A stretch of DNA of 64,000 nt from Methyloversatilis sp. (GCF_030698125.1 NZ_JAUYNV010000033.1:62001-126000); one strand, 5' to 3'. Counted from the stretch's first letter, positions 53,963-63,299 are shown. Made by a program: numbers and translations. Notes: generated from the letters alone by a model not told the origin.

Positions 53963-54004
53963 AAAAAAGCCGGGCCGGCAGTCCGCAGACCACCGGCCCG
54001 GCTT
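53963..54004 (-). terminator. Intrinsic terminator of the TonB-dependent receptor gene
   Basis: Stem AAGCCGGGCCGG / CCGGCCCGGCTT with a 14-base loop; on the minus strand it is followed by a T-run (six As at 53963-53968 on the plus strand). It may also slow read-through from the convergent plus-strand gene. Confidence 0.88.
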
Positions 54005-54020
54005 CACTGTTCCCGGCCGC

Positions 54021-56240
54021 TCAGTACCGCACGGCCACCGTCAGCTGAATGGCGCGTTCGGTGCCCGGCACGGCGAAGCCGCCGTTTTCATACAGCGCCT
54101 CGTAATAACGCTTGTCGAACAGGTTGAGCACGTTCAGACGAACATCGTAGCGCGGCTGTTCGTAGGCCAGCATCAGGTCGGCTCGTACGAAGCTCGGTGC
54201 CTGCGCGATGGCGACCGGGTTGGTGCCGCCGGTACCGTAGGCGAGGCGATTGCCTTTGGCCTCAAGGCCGCCGCCGACGCGCCAGGCCGGCGTAATGCGG
54301 TAGGTCGTCCACAGATTGCCGGTATAGCGCGGTGTGTTGCGCGGGCGCAGGCCGACGATGTTCGGATTGTTTGCTGCGAACACTTCGTCGATTTCCGCCC
54401 GCATCAATGCAATGCCGCCAAACACGTCCCACTGCGGCGTGATGCGGCCGGCCGCCTCGATTTCGAAGCCATCGGTGTGGCGCTCCTTCGACAGCACGGC
54501 GGCGTTCGCCTGCTCGAGATCCGTATTGCGCTCGTTGAATTTGGTGGCGCGGTACAACGCGGTACGCAGCGACAGCGCGCCGTCGAACAGTTCCCACTTG
54601 GTGCCCAGTTCCACCGTGCGGCTGCGCTCGGCGTCGTAGCGGATACCGTTGTTCAGCTGGTACAGGTCGGCGGTCGGATTGAACGAGTCGCTCCACGCGA
54701 AGTAGTAAGTCTGTACGTCGCTGGGCTGGAACAGCAGGCCGCTGCGATAGCTCCATTCGCTGTACTTCAGGTTGAATGCGGTCGTCGCCAGCGTGGTTGA
54801 ATTCAGCGTGTGGTAGTCGGCGTCCATGTGGTCATGGCGAAGCCCCAGCAACAGCTTCCAGTTCGGCATGAATTCGATCTGGTCCTGCGCATAGACGCCG
54901 ATCGAATCGCCTTCATAACCCGCCGGGTTGAACCGGACGCGGTTGCCATAGGCCGCCGGTACCGCCACATCCGGATCGGGGTTGCCGACGGTGGTGGTGG
55001 GTGCGGTGACATTGACCGAAGTGTAGGACCAGCGATCCGCCTTTTCACGCAGCAGTTCGAGTCCGAACAGCGCCTCGTGCTTCATGCCCGCCAGCGCGAA
55101 TTTCGTTGTCAGGTCGCTCTGCAGCGTGTAGGTGCTTTCTTCACCGCCGCGCGCCTGACGGCCGCGTGTGATCACGGTCGCGTCGTTCACCGTCGCAGTG
55201 GTCGCGCCGCCCGGCAGACGCGGTGCCACGCCCCACAGATCGCGCTTGTAGTCCGCGTAGCGGGCAACGGTGCGCAGTTCGGTGTCGGACGAGAAGCGGT
55301 GCGTCCAGATGCCGGTGGTGATGTTGGTGTCGTTCTGCTCGTAATCGGACGACGTGCCGTAAAAGCGGCTGGCCGAAACGTCGAGTGGCGATCGGGTGAC
55401 CTGCGAGCGGGTGATGGTGCCCGGTCGGCTGACGAAAGGCACACCGTAGTCCGGCACGTTCTTCGTCGTGTAGTAGAGGTGACCGATCGAGAATTCATCG
55501 GCGGTGCCGATACCCCAGCGCAGCGTTGGCGCGATGCCTTCGCGGTCCGATTCGACGCCATTGCGCGAGCTTTCGGCGTCGGTCTTCATCGCGCTGATGC
55601 GAAATGCCATGTTTTCACCCAGCACCTTGTTCACATCTGCGGTGACGCGTCCGTACTCATGGCTGCCGACGGTGGCCGATACTTCGGTGCGATCGACCAG
55701 GCCCGGCTGCTTGCTGACCCGGTTGATGACGCCGCCGGCCTGACCGCGGCCGAACAGCATGGCGGCCGAGCCGCGCAGCACATCGATCTGCTCGACGTGG
55801 AACACCTCGCGGTTGTACTGGGCGACGTCGCGGATGCCGTCCAGATACAGGTCGCCGAACGAATAGAAGCCGCGCAGCATGATGTTGTCGCCGATGCGGC
55901 CGCCTTCGCCCGAATTGAACGTGAGGCCGGCGACGTGGCGCAACGCGTTCTTCATCGTGTCGGAATTGCTGTCCAGCATGAGCTGTTCGGTCACGGTGGT
56001 GATCGCCTGCGGAATGTCCCTGGACAGCTGATTCGTCCTGGCCGAGCGGACGATGCCCGACTGGTATCCGTTGTTCGGCGAATTCGGGCGTTCGCGTGTG
56101 TCGCTCACCTGAACTTCAGGCAGTACGGGGGTCGTGCCGGCGGGGGCCGTCTGTTGTGCCTGGGCGACATTGCCGGTCGACAGCGCCATCAGCATGGCGG
56201 CCGCCAGCGACAGCGGCTGCTGCGGGGGAGTGCGGGTCAT
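54021..56240 (-). CDS. TonB-dependent siderophore receptor (Fiu/CirA-like)
   Basis: A 739-residue outer-membrane receptor with a signal peptide (MTRTPPQQPLSLAAAMLMALSTGNVAQAQ). The plug domain has QLSRDIPQAITTVTEQLM, NIMLRGFYSFGDLYLDGIRD and VEQIDVLRGSAAMLFGRGQAGGVINRVSK. A 22-strand barrel ends in an aromatic residue (TVAVRY). The plug pattern is that of ferric-catecholate receptors such as Fiu; the ligand is not certain. The start at 56240 has an AGGA site. About 106 bases upstream is a Fur box shared with the divergent feo operon, so expression should rise under iron limitation. Confidence 0.94.
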   Translation of the reverse strand: MTRTPPQQPLSLAAAMLMALSTGNVAQAQQTAPAGTTPVLPEVQVSDTRERPNSPNNGYQSGIVRSARTNQLSRDIPQAITTVTEQLMLDSNSDTMKNALRHVAGLTFNSGEGGRIGDNIMLRGFYSFGDLYLDGIRDVAQYNREVFHVEQIDVLRGSAAMLFGRGQAGGVINRVSKQPGLVDRTEVSATVGSHEYGRVTADVNKVLGENMAFRISAMKTDAESSRNGVESDREGIAPTLRWGIGTADEFSIGHLYYTTKNVPDYGVPFVSRPGTITRSQVTRSPLDVSASRFYGTSSDYEQNDTNITTGIWTHRFSSDTELRTVARYADYKRDLWGVAPRLPGGATTATVNDATVITRGRQARGGEESTYTLQSDLTTKFALAGMKHEALFGLELLREKADRWSYTSVNVTAPTTTVGNPDPDVAVPAAYGNRVRFNPAGYEGDSIGVYAQDQIEFMPNWKLLLGLRHDHMDADYHTLNSTTLATTAFNLKYSEWSYRSGLLFQPSDVQTYYFAWSDSFNPTADLYQLNNGIRYDAERSRTVELGTKWELFDGALSLRTALYRATKFNERNTDLEQANAAVLSKERHTDGFEIEAAGRITPQWDVFGGIALMRAEIDEVFAANNPNIVGLRPRNTPRYTGNLWTTYRITPAWRVGGGLEAKGNRLAYGTGGTNPVAIAQAPSFVRADLMLAYEQPRYDVRLNVLNLFDKRYYEALYENGGFAVPGTERAIQLTVAVRY

Positions 56241-56345
56241 CTGAGTCAGTCCTGGAGTGAAGTTGTCGGGACTGGCTTGCAGAGGGGCTGGCTGGTCCGC
56301 GGTCTGTCCGGTGAAAACACCGGCAGCGACGCGAGGTGGACTATA

Positions 56346-56364
56346 ATCGAGAATGATTCTCGTT
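56346..56364. promoter_or_regulatory. Fur box between siderophore receptor and feoAB genes
   Basis: ATCGAGAATGATTCTCGTT with a perfect core dyad CGAGAAT-G-ATTCTCG (56348-56362), in an AT-rich patch. Matches the GAGAATGATTCTC form of Fur boxes. Placed to repress both the leftward receptor gene and the rightward feo genes when iron is plentiful. Confidence 0.85.
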
Positions 56365-56524
56365 AAAATTAGCGTTGTAATCATTTGATGCGTGAACGCA
56401 ATACGGGCCGACCTGCGCCGGATAGGCAGCCGCCCCGTTACCCGGGTCGCGCCAGAACGGCGCGCTTCGCCGCACACGCTGCAACCTGCGCCTATCGACT
56501 GCTACCGGATCACGTACACCCTGG

Positions 56525-56791
56525 ATGACCATGCCTGATACGGAAATGCGGCTGAGCGATGCGGAAACCGGCGCGCCCATGGTGGTGATCGGTCTGGACG
56601 AACGTGCCGGACTGCCGGATCTGCAGATGCGCCTGCGCGAGCTGGGCTTCATGGAGGGGGAACCGGTGTGCGTGCTGCGTCGCGGGCAGCCCGGCGGCGA
56701 GCCGCTGGCGGTGCGCATCGGCGCATCGACCTTTGCACTGCGCCGCATCGAAGCCGCCTGCGTGCGTGTCGCGTCCAGGCAGGTCAAGTGA
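56525..56791 (+). CDS. feoA: Ferrous iron transport protein A
   Basis: An 88-residue SH3-like FeoA protein: LPDLQMRLRELGFMEGEPVCVLRRGQPGGEPLAVRIGASTFALRRIEAACVRV is the full domain. FeoA assists the FeoB Fe(II) permease, probably by contacting its cytoplasmic domain. Start ATG at 56525, or 56531 (MPDTEM), which has a better-spaced GGATG. The stop overlaps the feoB start (TGATG). Confidence 0.92.
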   Translation: MTMPDTEMRLSDAETGAPMVVIGLDERAGLPDLQMRLRELGFMEGEPVCVLRRGQPGGEPLAVRIGASTFALRRIEAACVRVASRQVK

Positions 56792-58659
56792 TGACCGCAA
56801 TCCCCATCGACAGCCGTCGTTTGACGCCGCCCACGCTGGCGTTGGTGGGCAATCCGAATTGCGGCAAGACGGCGCTGTTCAATCTGCTGACCGGCAGTCA
56901 CCAGAAGGTGGCCAATTACGCCGGTGTCACGGTCGAGCGCAAGGAAGGCTGGCTGCGCACGCCGGCCGGCAAACGCCTGGCTGTGCTCGATCTGCCCGGT
57001 ACCTACAGCCTGGCGCCGAATTCACCGGACGAACAGGTGACCTGCGACGTGCTCGCCGGCCGGCTGCCGGGTGAGCGTCGCCCCGATCTGGTGCTGGCGG
57101 TGGTCGATGCGACCCAGCTGGCGCGCCAGCTGCGACTGGTGCTGGGCCTGCGGCGGCTCGGCCTGCCGCTGGTCGTGGTGCTCAACATGACCGACCTCGC
57201 ACGGGCACGCGGTGTCGATGTCGATGTCGAGGCGCTGTCGCGCGCACTTGGCGTCCCGGTCGTATCGACCGTCGCGGTGCGCGGTGGCGGCGCCGATGCG
57301 CTGTTCCGGTTGCTCGATGCGGCGCTGCCTCCGGTAGCACTCGCAGCCTCTGCCGGCAGCGTGGTCGATGACTACCGGCAGGTGAAGGACATCCTGACGA
57401 CGCTGGGCCTCGATCGCGTGCCGGCACACGCCTTCACCGATCGCGCCGACCGTGTGCTGCTGCATCCACTGGCCGGTCCGATGCTGCTGTTCGCGCTGCT
57501 GTTCCTGATCTTTCAGGCCGTGTTTGCGTGGGCCGAAGCGCCGATGGGCTGGATCGAATCGGCCACGGCGCTGCTCGGCGATTTCGTCGGAAGTGTGCTC
57601 CCGGACGGTCTGCTGCGCAGCCTGCTCACCGACGGGCTGATCGCCGGACTGGGCGGCGTGCTGGTGTTCCTGCCGCAGATCGTCATCCTGTTCTTCTTCA
57701 TCCTGCTGCTCGAAGAGTCCGGCTACCTGCCGCGCGCCGCCTTCCTGCTCGATCGGCTGATGGGCGGCGTCGGGTTGTCCGGGCGAGCCTTCATTCCGCT
57801 GCTGTCGAGCTTTGCCTGCGCGATTCCCGGCATCATGGCCACGCGCACCATCCAGAATCCGCGCGACCGCTGGGTGACCATCATGATCGCGCCGCTGATG
57901 ACCTGTTCCGCCCGGCTGCCGGTGTATGCGCTGCTGATCGGCGCCTTCATTCCGGCGCGCCGCGTGGCCGGCGGACTCGAACTGCAGGGGCTGGTGCTGT
58001 TCGCGCTCTATCTCGCGGGCATCGTGTCGGCCGTGCTGGTGGCCTGGCTGCTCAAGCGGCTTGGCTCGAAAGACCGGCAGCACACGCTGCTGATGGAACT
58101 GCCGGACTACCACTGGCCGTCGCTGCGCAACCTGGCAATCGGCCTGTGGCAGCGCGTGCTCATATTCCTGCAGCGGGTCGGCGGCATCATTCTCGCGCTC
58201 ACCGTGCTGCTGTGGTTCATGGCCAGCTTTCCGGGTGCGCCGGCTGACTTCGCAGGCGCGCCGATCGAATACAGCTTCGCGGGCCGGCTCGGTCATTTCC
58301 TGCTGCCGCTGTTCGAACCGATCGGCTTCAACTGGCAGATCGCGGTGGCGCTGGTGCCGGGCATGGCGGCGCGTGAGGTCGCGGTGAGCGCGCTCGGCAC
58401 CGTGTATGCGCTGTCGGCCACGGCCGACGATACCGCGCAGGCCCTGGTGCCGTTGATCGTCGCCGGCTGGAGTCTGCCGACCGCGCTGTCGTTGCTCGCC
58501 TGGTATGTGTTCGCGCCGCAGTGTCTGTCGACGCTTGCCACGGTACGGCGCGAAACCGGTGGCTGGAGCGCGCCGCTGCTGATGGCGGGCTATCTGTTCG
58601 CGCTGGCGTATGCGGCCTCGTTCGTCACCTACCGCATTGCACTGGCCTGCTGCACATGA
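56791..58659 (+). CDS. feoB: Ferrous iron transporter FeoB
   Basis: A 622-residue Fe(II) permease. The N-terminal G domain has G1 GNPNCGKTALFN, G2 GVTVERKEG, G3 DLPGTYSL and G4 NMTD. After a short helical linker come the membrane domains with two Gate motifs, LLSSFACAIPGIMATRTI and MIAPLMTCSARLPVYALLIGAF, each holding the conserved Cys. It is shorter than E. coli FeoB (773), with a compact linker region after the G domain. Part of the feoA-feoB-small membrane protein operon, controlled from the Fur box upstream of feoA. Confidence 0.96.
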   Translation: MTAIPIDSRRLTPPTLALVGNPNCGKTALFNLLTGSHQKVANYAGVTVERKEGWLRTPAGKRLAVLDLPGTYSLAPNSPDEQVTCDVLAGRLPGERRPDLVLAVVDATQLARQLRLVLGLRRLGLPLVVVLNMTDLARARGVDVDVEALSRALGVPVVSTVAVRGGGADALFRLLDAALPPVALAASAGSVVDDYRQVKDILTTLGLDRVPAHAFTDRADRVLLHPLAGPMLLFALLFLIFQAVFAWAEAPMGWIESATALLGDFVGSVLPDGLLRSLLTDGLIAGLGGVLVFLPQIVILFFFILLLEESGYLPRAAFLLDRLMGGVGLSGRAFIPLLSSFACAIPGIMATRTIQNPRDRWVTIMIAPLMTCSARLPVYALLIGAFIPARRVAGGLELQGLVLFALYLAGIVSAVLVAWLLKRLGSKDRQHTLLMELPDYHWPSLRNLAIGLWQRVLIFLQRVGGIILALTVLLWFMASFPGAPADFAGAPIEYSFAGRLGHFLLPLFEPIGFNWQIAVALVPGMAAREVAVSALGTVYALSATADDTAQALVPLIVAGWSLPTALSLLAWYVFAPQCLSTLATVRRETGGWSAPLLMAGYLFALAYAASFVTYRIALACCT

Positions 58660-58865
58660 TCTTTTCCGTGACCGATCTGCTGGCGCTGGTGATCGTCGGT
58701 CTGGCCGCATGGAAGGTGATGCGCGTCGCCCGGGCGCGGCTGAGTCCGCCTGGCGAGTCGATGAGCGATCCGGGAAGCAAGCCGGATGCAGACGCGGGCA
58801 GCGATGGAGGCGATGACGGCTGCCATGGCTGCCGTCAGTGCCCGGGGCGCGAGTCACGCCGCTGA
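58656..58865 (+). CDS. FeoB-associated Cys-rich membrane protein
   Basis: A 69-residue protein overlapping the feoB stop (ATGA). One N-terminal transmembrane helix (TDLLALVIVGLAAWKVMRVA), a Pro/Ser/Asp/Gly-rich linker and a C-terminal CHGCRQC, a short Cys motif that could bind Fe(II) or an Fe-S cluster. It takes the position of FeoC but is not the winged-helix FeoC. Many feoAB operons end with such a small Cys-rich membrane protein. Confidence 0.8.
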   Translation: MIFSVTDLLALVIVGLAAWKVMRVARARLSPPGESMSDPGSKPDADAGSDGGDDGCHGCRQCPGRESRR

Positions 58866-58879
58866 GCGCGCGCCGCGCG

Positions 58880-59668
58880 TCAGGCGGCTGGCTCGGCCAT
58901 CAGCAGCGGGCGCGAAGTGTGTGGGTCGATCCAGACGCGGCAATCCAGTCCGAAGGCGTCCGCCAGCGCGGCCGACTGAAGCACTTCGAACGGCGCACCG
59001 TCGGCCCGGATGCGGCCGTCGGCCAGCAATACCAGACGGTCGGCATAACGGGCGGCAAGATTGAGGTCGTGCACGATGGCGAGCACGCCGGTCATGCGGC
59101 TGTGTGCGCGATCGCGCGCGCAGGCCAGCACGCGGTGCTGCCAGGCGATGTCGAGGGCCGCGACCGGTTCATCGAGCAGCAGGAAGTGGGCGCCGGGTGT
59201 GCCGCGCCAGATCTGTGCCAGCGCGCGCGCCAGATGCACGCGCGCCTGCTCGCCGCCGGACAATGTGCTGCACAGCCGGTCGGCCATGGCCTCGCAGCCG
59301 GTGAGTGCCATCGCGGCACGCGCGATGGCGCGGTCGTCGGCACCCGGCCGGCCGCCGTGATGCGGGAAGCGGCCGAGGGCGACCACCTGCCGTGCGGTGT
59401 AGTCGAGATCGCTGCGCTGGTGCTGGGCGTGCACCGCGCGCAGCGTGGCCAGTTCGGCTGCGGGAATGTGGCGCAGCGGGCGCCCGTTGCACGACACGGC
59501 ATCGCAGGCGGCGTCGATGTCGCCGGATAGCGCACGCAGCAGCGTGGTCTTGCCGGCGCCATTCGGGCCGATCAGGGCCAGCATTTCGCCGGGTCGCACG
59601 TCGATCGACACGTCGTCGATCAGCCTGCGCTGACCGGCCATGACGCAGAGGTGGCGGGCGCTCAGCAT
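58880..59668 (-). CDS. hmuV: Heme ABC transporter, ATP-binding protein
   Basis: A 262-residue ATPase: Walker A GPNGAGKTTL, Q-loop region AQHQRSDLDY, signature LSGGEQARVHLARALAQ, Walker B FLLLDEPVAALD and the switch His in IVHDLNLAARYADR. This is the FecCD-partner class used for heme and siderophores, and the heme assignment comes from hmuS and hmuT in the same operon. Last gene of the operon; its ATG lies one base after the hmuU stop. The start at 59668 (MLSARHL) was chosen over a longer Cys-rich frame that overlaps hmuU. Convergent with the feo operon (14-base gap). Confidence 0.94.
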   Translation of the reverse strand: MLSARHLCVMAGQRRLIDDVSIDVRPGEMLALIGPNGAGKTTLLRALSGDIDAACDAVSCNGRPLRHIPAAELATLRAVHAQHQRSDLDYTARQVVALGRFPHHGGRPGADDRAIARAAMALTGCEAMADRLCSTLSGGEQARVHLARALAQIWRGTPGAHFLLLDEPVAALDIAWQHRVLACARDRAHSRMTGVLAIVHDLNLAARYADRLVLLADGRIRADGAPFEVLQSAALADAFGLDCRVWIDPHTSRPLLMAEPAA

Positions 59669-59669
59669 G

Positions 59670-60719
59670 TCAGTGTTCCTGCGCGGCGCGCCGGCGCAGC
59701 AGCAGCATGAAAAAGGGCGCACCGAACAGTGCGGTCAGCACGCCGATCGGCAGTTCGGCCGGGCTGACCCAGGTGCGTGCCGCACTGTCGGCCAGCACGA
59801 CCAGCAAGGCGCCGGCCAGCGCACTGGCCGGCAGCAGCAGGTGGTGCGATGGCCCGGCGAGGCGGCGTGCCAGATGGGGTGCAATCAGGCCGATGAATCC
59901 GATGGTGCCGGTCAGTGCCGTGGTGGCGCCGACCGATAGCGCGATCAGCACCACGCAGGCGCGGTTCAGCGTGCCGACCGCCACGCCCAGGTGCGCCGCC
60001 TGTGCTTCGCCCAATGCCAGCGCATCGAGCGGCCCGGCCTTGCGCAGCAGCAGCGCGAGTGCCACGCCGACCGCCGCGGCGGCGGCGATGACACCCGGCC
60101 AGGTGGCGCCGGCCAGACTGCCCAGCGTCCAGAATGTGAATTGTCGTACCTGCGCGTCGCTGCCCATGAACAGCAGCAAGCCGATGCCCGACATGGCGAG
60201 CGCGTTGATGGCGATGCCCGACAGCAGCATCAGCGTGACCGAACTGCGGCCATTGCGGCGCGACGCGGCATAGACCAGCGCCGTGGTGAGCGCGGCACCG
60301 GCGAATGCGGTCAGCGGCAACAGCGCACTGGCGGCCCAGCCACCCGTGCTCATGGCGCGCTCGCCAAGGATGACCACGGCGGCTGCGGCCAGTGCGGCGC
60401 CGCTGCTGACGCCGACCAGACCGGGGTCGGCGAGCGGGTTGCGCATCAGGCCCTGCATGGCGGCACCGGCGATGCCCATGCCGGCGCCGGCGATCACCCC
60501 GAGCAGCACGCGCGGCAGACGCAGCGTCCAGATCACCAGATCGGCATCCGACCCGACCTGCTGCCCGAGCAGCGCGCTGACGACGGTCGCCGCCGGCAGG
60601 TCCACCGCACCACTGGCCAGCGCATGCACGACGGCGCCGATCAGCGCGGCCGCCAGCAGCCAGAGCGTCAGGCTGGCCGGCGGGCCGATGCGCGGCAACT
60701 CGACACTGCGCAGGTTCAT
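59670..60719 (-). CDS. hmuU: Heme ABC transporter, permease
   Basis: A 349-residue FecCD/BtuC-family permease with about ten transmembrane helices. Diagnostic parts: RLPRVLLGVIAGAGMGIAGAAMQGLMRNPLADPGLVGVSSGAALAA, GSLAGATWPGV, and the coupling-helix region GTIGFIGLIAPHLARRLAGPSHHLLLPASALAGALLVVLAD. Moves heme across the inner membrane as a homodimer with HmuV. The ATG overlaps the hmuT stop by four bases. Confidence 0.95.
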   Translation of the reverse strand: MNLRSVELPRIGPPASLTLWLLAAALIGAVVHALASGAVDLPAATVVSALLGQQVGSDADLVIWTLRLPRVLLGVIAGAGMGIAGAAMQGLMRNPLADPGLVGVSSGAALAAAAVVILGERAMSTGGWAASALLPLTAFAGAALTTALVYAASRRNGRSSVTLMLLSGIAINALAMSGIGLLLFMGSDAQVRQFTFWTLGSLAGATWPGVIAAAAAVGVALALLLRKAGPLDALALGEAQAAHLGVAVGTLNRACVVLIALSVGATTALTGTIGFIGLIAPHLARRLAGPSHHLLLPASALAGALLVVLADSAARTWVSPAELPIGVLTALFGAPFFMLLLRRRAAQEH

Positions 60720-61555
60720 GGCGTGCGCATCCGCTGCGCCAGATCGAGCACCGCGGCCGGCAGACGCGGCCCGAAACCGAGCAGGCGCAGCGCGTCCAGC
60801 GTCACCAGCCGGCCGGCACGCGCGGCGGGCAGCGCGGCCAGACCGGGTCGGCCGAGAAAGGCGGCGCGGCCGCCGGCGGTGGCGATCGCCTCGTCGGTCG
60901 TGACGATGATGTCGGGTGCCGCCGCCAGCGCTGCTTCCAGCGTCAGCGGGCGGTAGCCGTTGAAGCGGCCGGCCATGACGTTGACGGCACCCGCATAGTC
61001 GATCATGGCTGCGGCGGCCGTGCCGTCGCCGGCGACCATCGGACTGGCACCGCCATGATCGAGAATGAACAGCGCACGCGGACGTCCCGGCAAGGCAGCG
61101 ACCTGTTGCCGCGCCGCCGCCCAGTCGGCATCGAAGCGCTCGGCCAGCGTGCGCCCGGCGTCGTCCAGCGCGAGCGACGCGGCGATGGCGCGGATGGTGC
61201 CGCCGACCTGATCGGCACGGTGGCCGGCGTCCAGCTGCAGCACGCGCACGCCGGCACCCTGCAACTGGGTCAGCGCAACCGGCGGGCCGGCGTCGGCGGT
61301 GGCGATCAGCAGCGTGGGCCGCATCGACAACACGCCTTCGGCCGCCAGCGCACGCTGGTAGCCGACCCGCGGCAGTGACTGCGCCGCCTCCGGCCAGGTG
61401 CTCGTGGTATCGGTCGCGACCACGCGGGCGCCCGCGCCGAGCGCATAGACGATTTCGGTGACCGCACCGCCGACCGTGACCAGACGCTGTGCGCTGTCGG
61501 CCAGCGCCGGGCCGCACAGCGCGGCCAGAACGCTCAGCAGGGCAAGACGCTTCAT
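60716..61555 (-). CDS. hmuT: Heme-binding periplasmic protein
   Basis: A 279-residue type III solute-binding protein: signal peptide MKRLALLSVLAALCGPALA, then RLVTVGGAVTEIVYALGAGARVVATDTTSTWPEAAQSLPRVGYQRALAAEGVLSMRPTLLIAT and GRPRALFILDHGGASPMVAGDGTAAAAMIDYAGAVN. The TTSTWPE and VGYQR stretches are typical of heme-binding HmuT/ShuT, with a conserved heme-ligand Tyr in GYQR. Coupled by ATGA overlap both to hmuS before it and to hmuU after it. Confidence 0.93.
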   Translation of the reverse strand: MKRLALLSVLAALCGPALADSAQRLVTVGGAVTEIVYALGAGARVVATDTTSTWPEAAQSLPRVGYQRALAAEGVLSMRPTLLIATADAGPPVALTQLQGAGVRVLQLDAGHRADQVGGTIRAIAASLALDDAGRTLAERFDADWAAARQQVAALPGRPRALFILDHGGASPMVAGDGTAAAAMIDYAGAVNVMAGRFNGYRPLTLEAALAAAPDIIVTTDEAIATAGGRAAFLGRPGLAALPAARAGRLVTLDALRLLGFGPRLPAAVLDLAQRMRTP

Positions 61556-62616
61556 GCGGCGACGCGGTCGGTCGACGGGCAGACCTGACGCACCAGCGCA
61601 CGCCAGTCTTCGCGTTCCGGCTTGCCCGGTTTGCGCTCGCCGAAGAACAGTGCAATCGTTTCGCCGCCGGCGTCGAGCAATTCGACCGAGGTGACGATGC
61701 CATCGGAGGTCGGCTTGCGCACCAGCCAGGTTTCCGCCACCAGATCGTGCCGCAGGTGCAGGTTGAATCCGGGGTCGAGCACATTCAGCCAGTTGCCCAT
61801 GACTTCGATGCGATGCACCGGCCCGGTGTGGATCTGGATCATGCCGGGGTTGCCGACGAAGCACATGATGGACACCGACTGCGCTGCCGCCTGTTCCAGC
61901 AGCGGGCGCGACAGGACGTTGTCCAGCCGTTCGGCATGGCCGTCAGGCGCCAGCTGCATGGCCTGTCGGCGCGACACCTTGTGACGGCGCAGCAGCGGGA
62001 AGAAGTCGTGCGTGTCCTTCATGGCCAGCCAGTCGCGACGGAAGGCGTCGGCGTCGATCGTGGCCAGTGGCGTTTCCGCGTCCGGCTCCGTGCTGCGCAG
62101 TTCGACCTGTTCACCTGCCTGCTGGTCGTCGGCGGTGCAGGTCGCCACCAGTGCGTGCCAGGCGTCGAGCTTCGTGCCGGCGCGCGAGAACACCTTGTGC
62201 ACGGCGTCGCCGTGGCGGTCGTAGAACTGGAAGCTGAGCGAGGTGCCGCGTGGCGTTTCGTCGGTCACGGCATAACCATGCGTCCATTGACCGTAAAAGA
62301 TGCGCAGGTCGATCACGCTGCCCAGCGCCAGCCCGACTTGGGCGTTGCCGGACATCTGTTCGAAGCTGCCGGTCTTTTCATGCACCGCGGCTTCGTTGCG
62401 GGTCAGCACCATGACTTCGCCCAGTTCCGGCATGCGCTGGAACAACGCATCGAACGGGCCGTGCAGACGTATGGCATCGCGGCCGACGCCGCAGGCAATG
62501 GCTTCTCCTTCGCTGATGCCCAGTGCCGCCGCGGCGTCGCGGTTGCGCAGGCGCCGTTCGGCTTTCAGGGCGTGGAAGGTGTGGTACAGGCTTTCGGGAT
62601 CGGCAATGCGGGTCAT
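61552..62616 (-). CDS. hmuS: Hemin-degrading/heme-handling factor
   Basis: A 354-residue cytosolic HmuS/ChuS-type protein with two homologous halves: first TRIADPESLYHTFHALKAERRLRNRDAAAALGISEGEAIAC and LGEVMVLTRNEAAVHEKTGSFE, second FFPLLRRHKVSRRQAMQL and IQIHTGPVHRIEVMGNWLNVLDPGFNLHLRHD. Binds incoming heme and either degrades it or hands it on. Start at 62616 with a GGAGA ribosome site; the frame continues upstream into the PEP-CTERM gene region without similarity. It lies 35 bases after that gene, in the same operon. Confidence 0.94.
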   Translation of the reverse strand: MTRIADPESLYHTFHALKAERRLRNRDAAAALGISEGEAIACGVGRDAIRLHGPFDALFQRMPELGEVMVLTRNEAAVHEKTGSFEQMSGNAQVGLALGSVIDLRIFYGQWTHGYAVTDETPRGTSLSFQFYDRHGDAVHKVFSRAGTKLDAWHALVATCTADDQQAGEQVELRSTEPDAETPLATIDADAFRRDWLAMKDTHDFFPLLRRHKVSRRQAMQLAPDGHAERLDNVLSRPLLEQAAAQSVSIMCFVGNPGMIQIHTGPVHRIEVMGNWLNVLDPGFNLHLRHDLVAETWLVRKPTSDGIVTSVELLDAGGETIALFFGERKPGKPEREDWRALVRQVCPSTDRVAA

Positions 62617-62651
62617 GGAAGTCTCCGGCTCGGGGTGGGCGGGGCGGCGCG

Positions 62652-63299
62652 TCAGGCGCGGCGGCGGGCGATGGCGCCAAGCAGGCCGAGGCCGGCCAGC
62701 AGCGACAGCCAGGTGGCGGGTTCGGGCACCGGTGCCGCGAGCACGGCCAGCTGGTCGAGGCTCAGGTGGGCGGCCGGGCTGGCGAAGGCGAACTGCAGGG
62801 CGAGCGGGTCGGTGACCGTCCAGCGCCACCAGGCTTCTTCCTCGCTGCCACCGAAGCCGCCCAGCGTGGCGCTGAACGACACGACCTTGCTGGCGGCGAC
62901 GCCATTGAGCGTTGCGATGTCGTTGGCCGCCGTGCCCTGGGTGGCGATGCGCAGCCACACGTCGTAGGTGCCGGCGGCCGGGGCGGCGAGATCGACGATG
63001 AAGTTCGCAGCGCCGCCGCTGCTGTACAGATTGCCGCTGCCGGTCAGGAAGGATCCGGCGGCCGGATTGGTCTGGCTCAGCGAGCCGCTGCCGGCGATGT
63101 CGGGGGTGGCGTCAAGGCTGGTGCTGTCGAATACATTCCATTCGGCATAGATGTCAGCGCTGGCCCAGGGCGTGGCGGAGGTGGCACCGTTGCCGTCGAA
63201 ACCGGCGAGCGGGGTATCCCAGACCGCACCGGCGGCGAAAACGGAAGAAGAAGACAGCACGCACAGCGCGCCGGTCGAGCACAGACGACGGAAAGACAT
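62652..63299 (-). CDS. PEP-CTERM sorted protein in the heme-uptake operon
   Basis: A 215-residue secreted protein: signal peptide (to about residue 22), a beta-rich domain (NFIVDLAAPAAGTYDVWLRIATQG, SEEEAWWRWTVTDPLALQFAF) resembling carbohydrate-binding or PA14/CBM-like jelly rolls, then VPEPATW (191-197), a hydrophobic helix and ARRRA. It sits between a Fur-box-preceded small gene and hmuS on the same strand, so it is probably iron-regulated. A surface role in heme capture or in the biofilm matrix under iron limitation is inference. Confidence 0.9.
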   Translation of the reverse strand: MSFRRLCSTGALCVLSSSSVFAAGAVWDTPLAGFDGNGATSATPWASADIYAEWNVFDSTSLDATPDIAGSGSLSQTNPAAGSFLTGSGNLYSSGGAANFIVDLAAPAAGTYDVWLRIATQGTAANDIATLNGVAASKVVSFSATLGGFGGSEEEAWWRWTVTDPLALQFAFASPAAHLSLDQLAVLAAPVPEPATWLSLLAGLGLLGAIARRRA

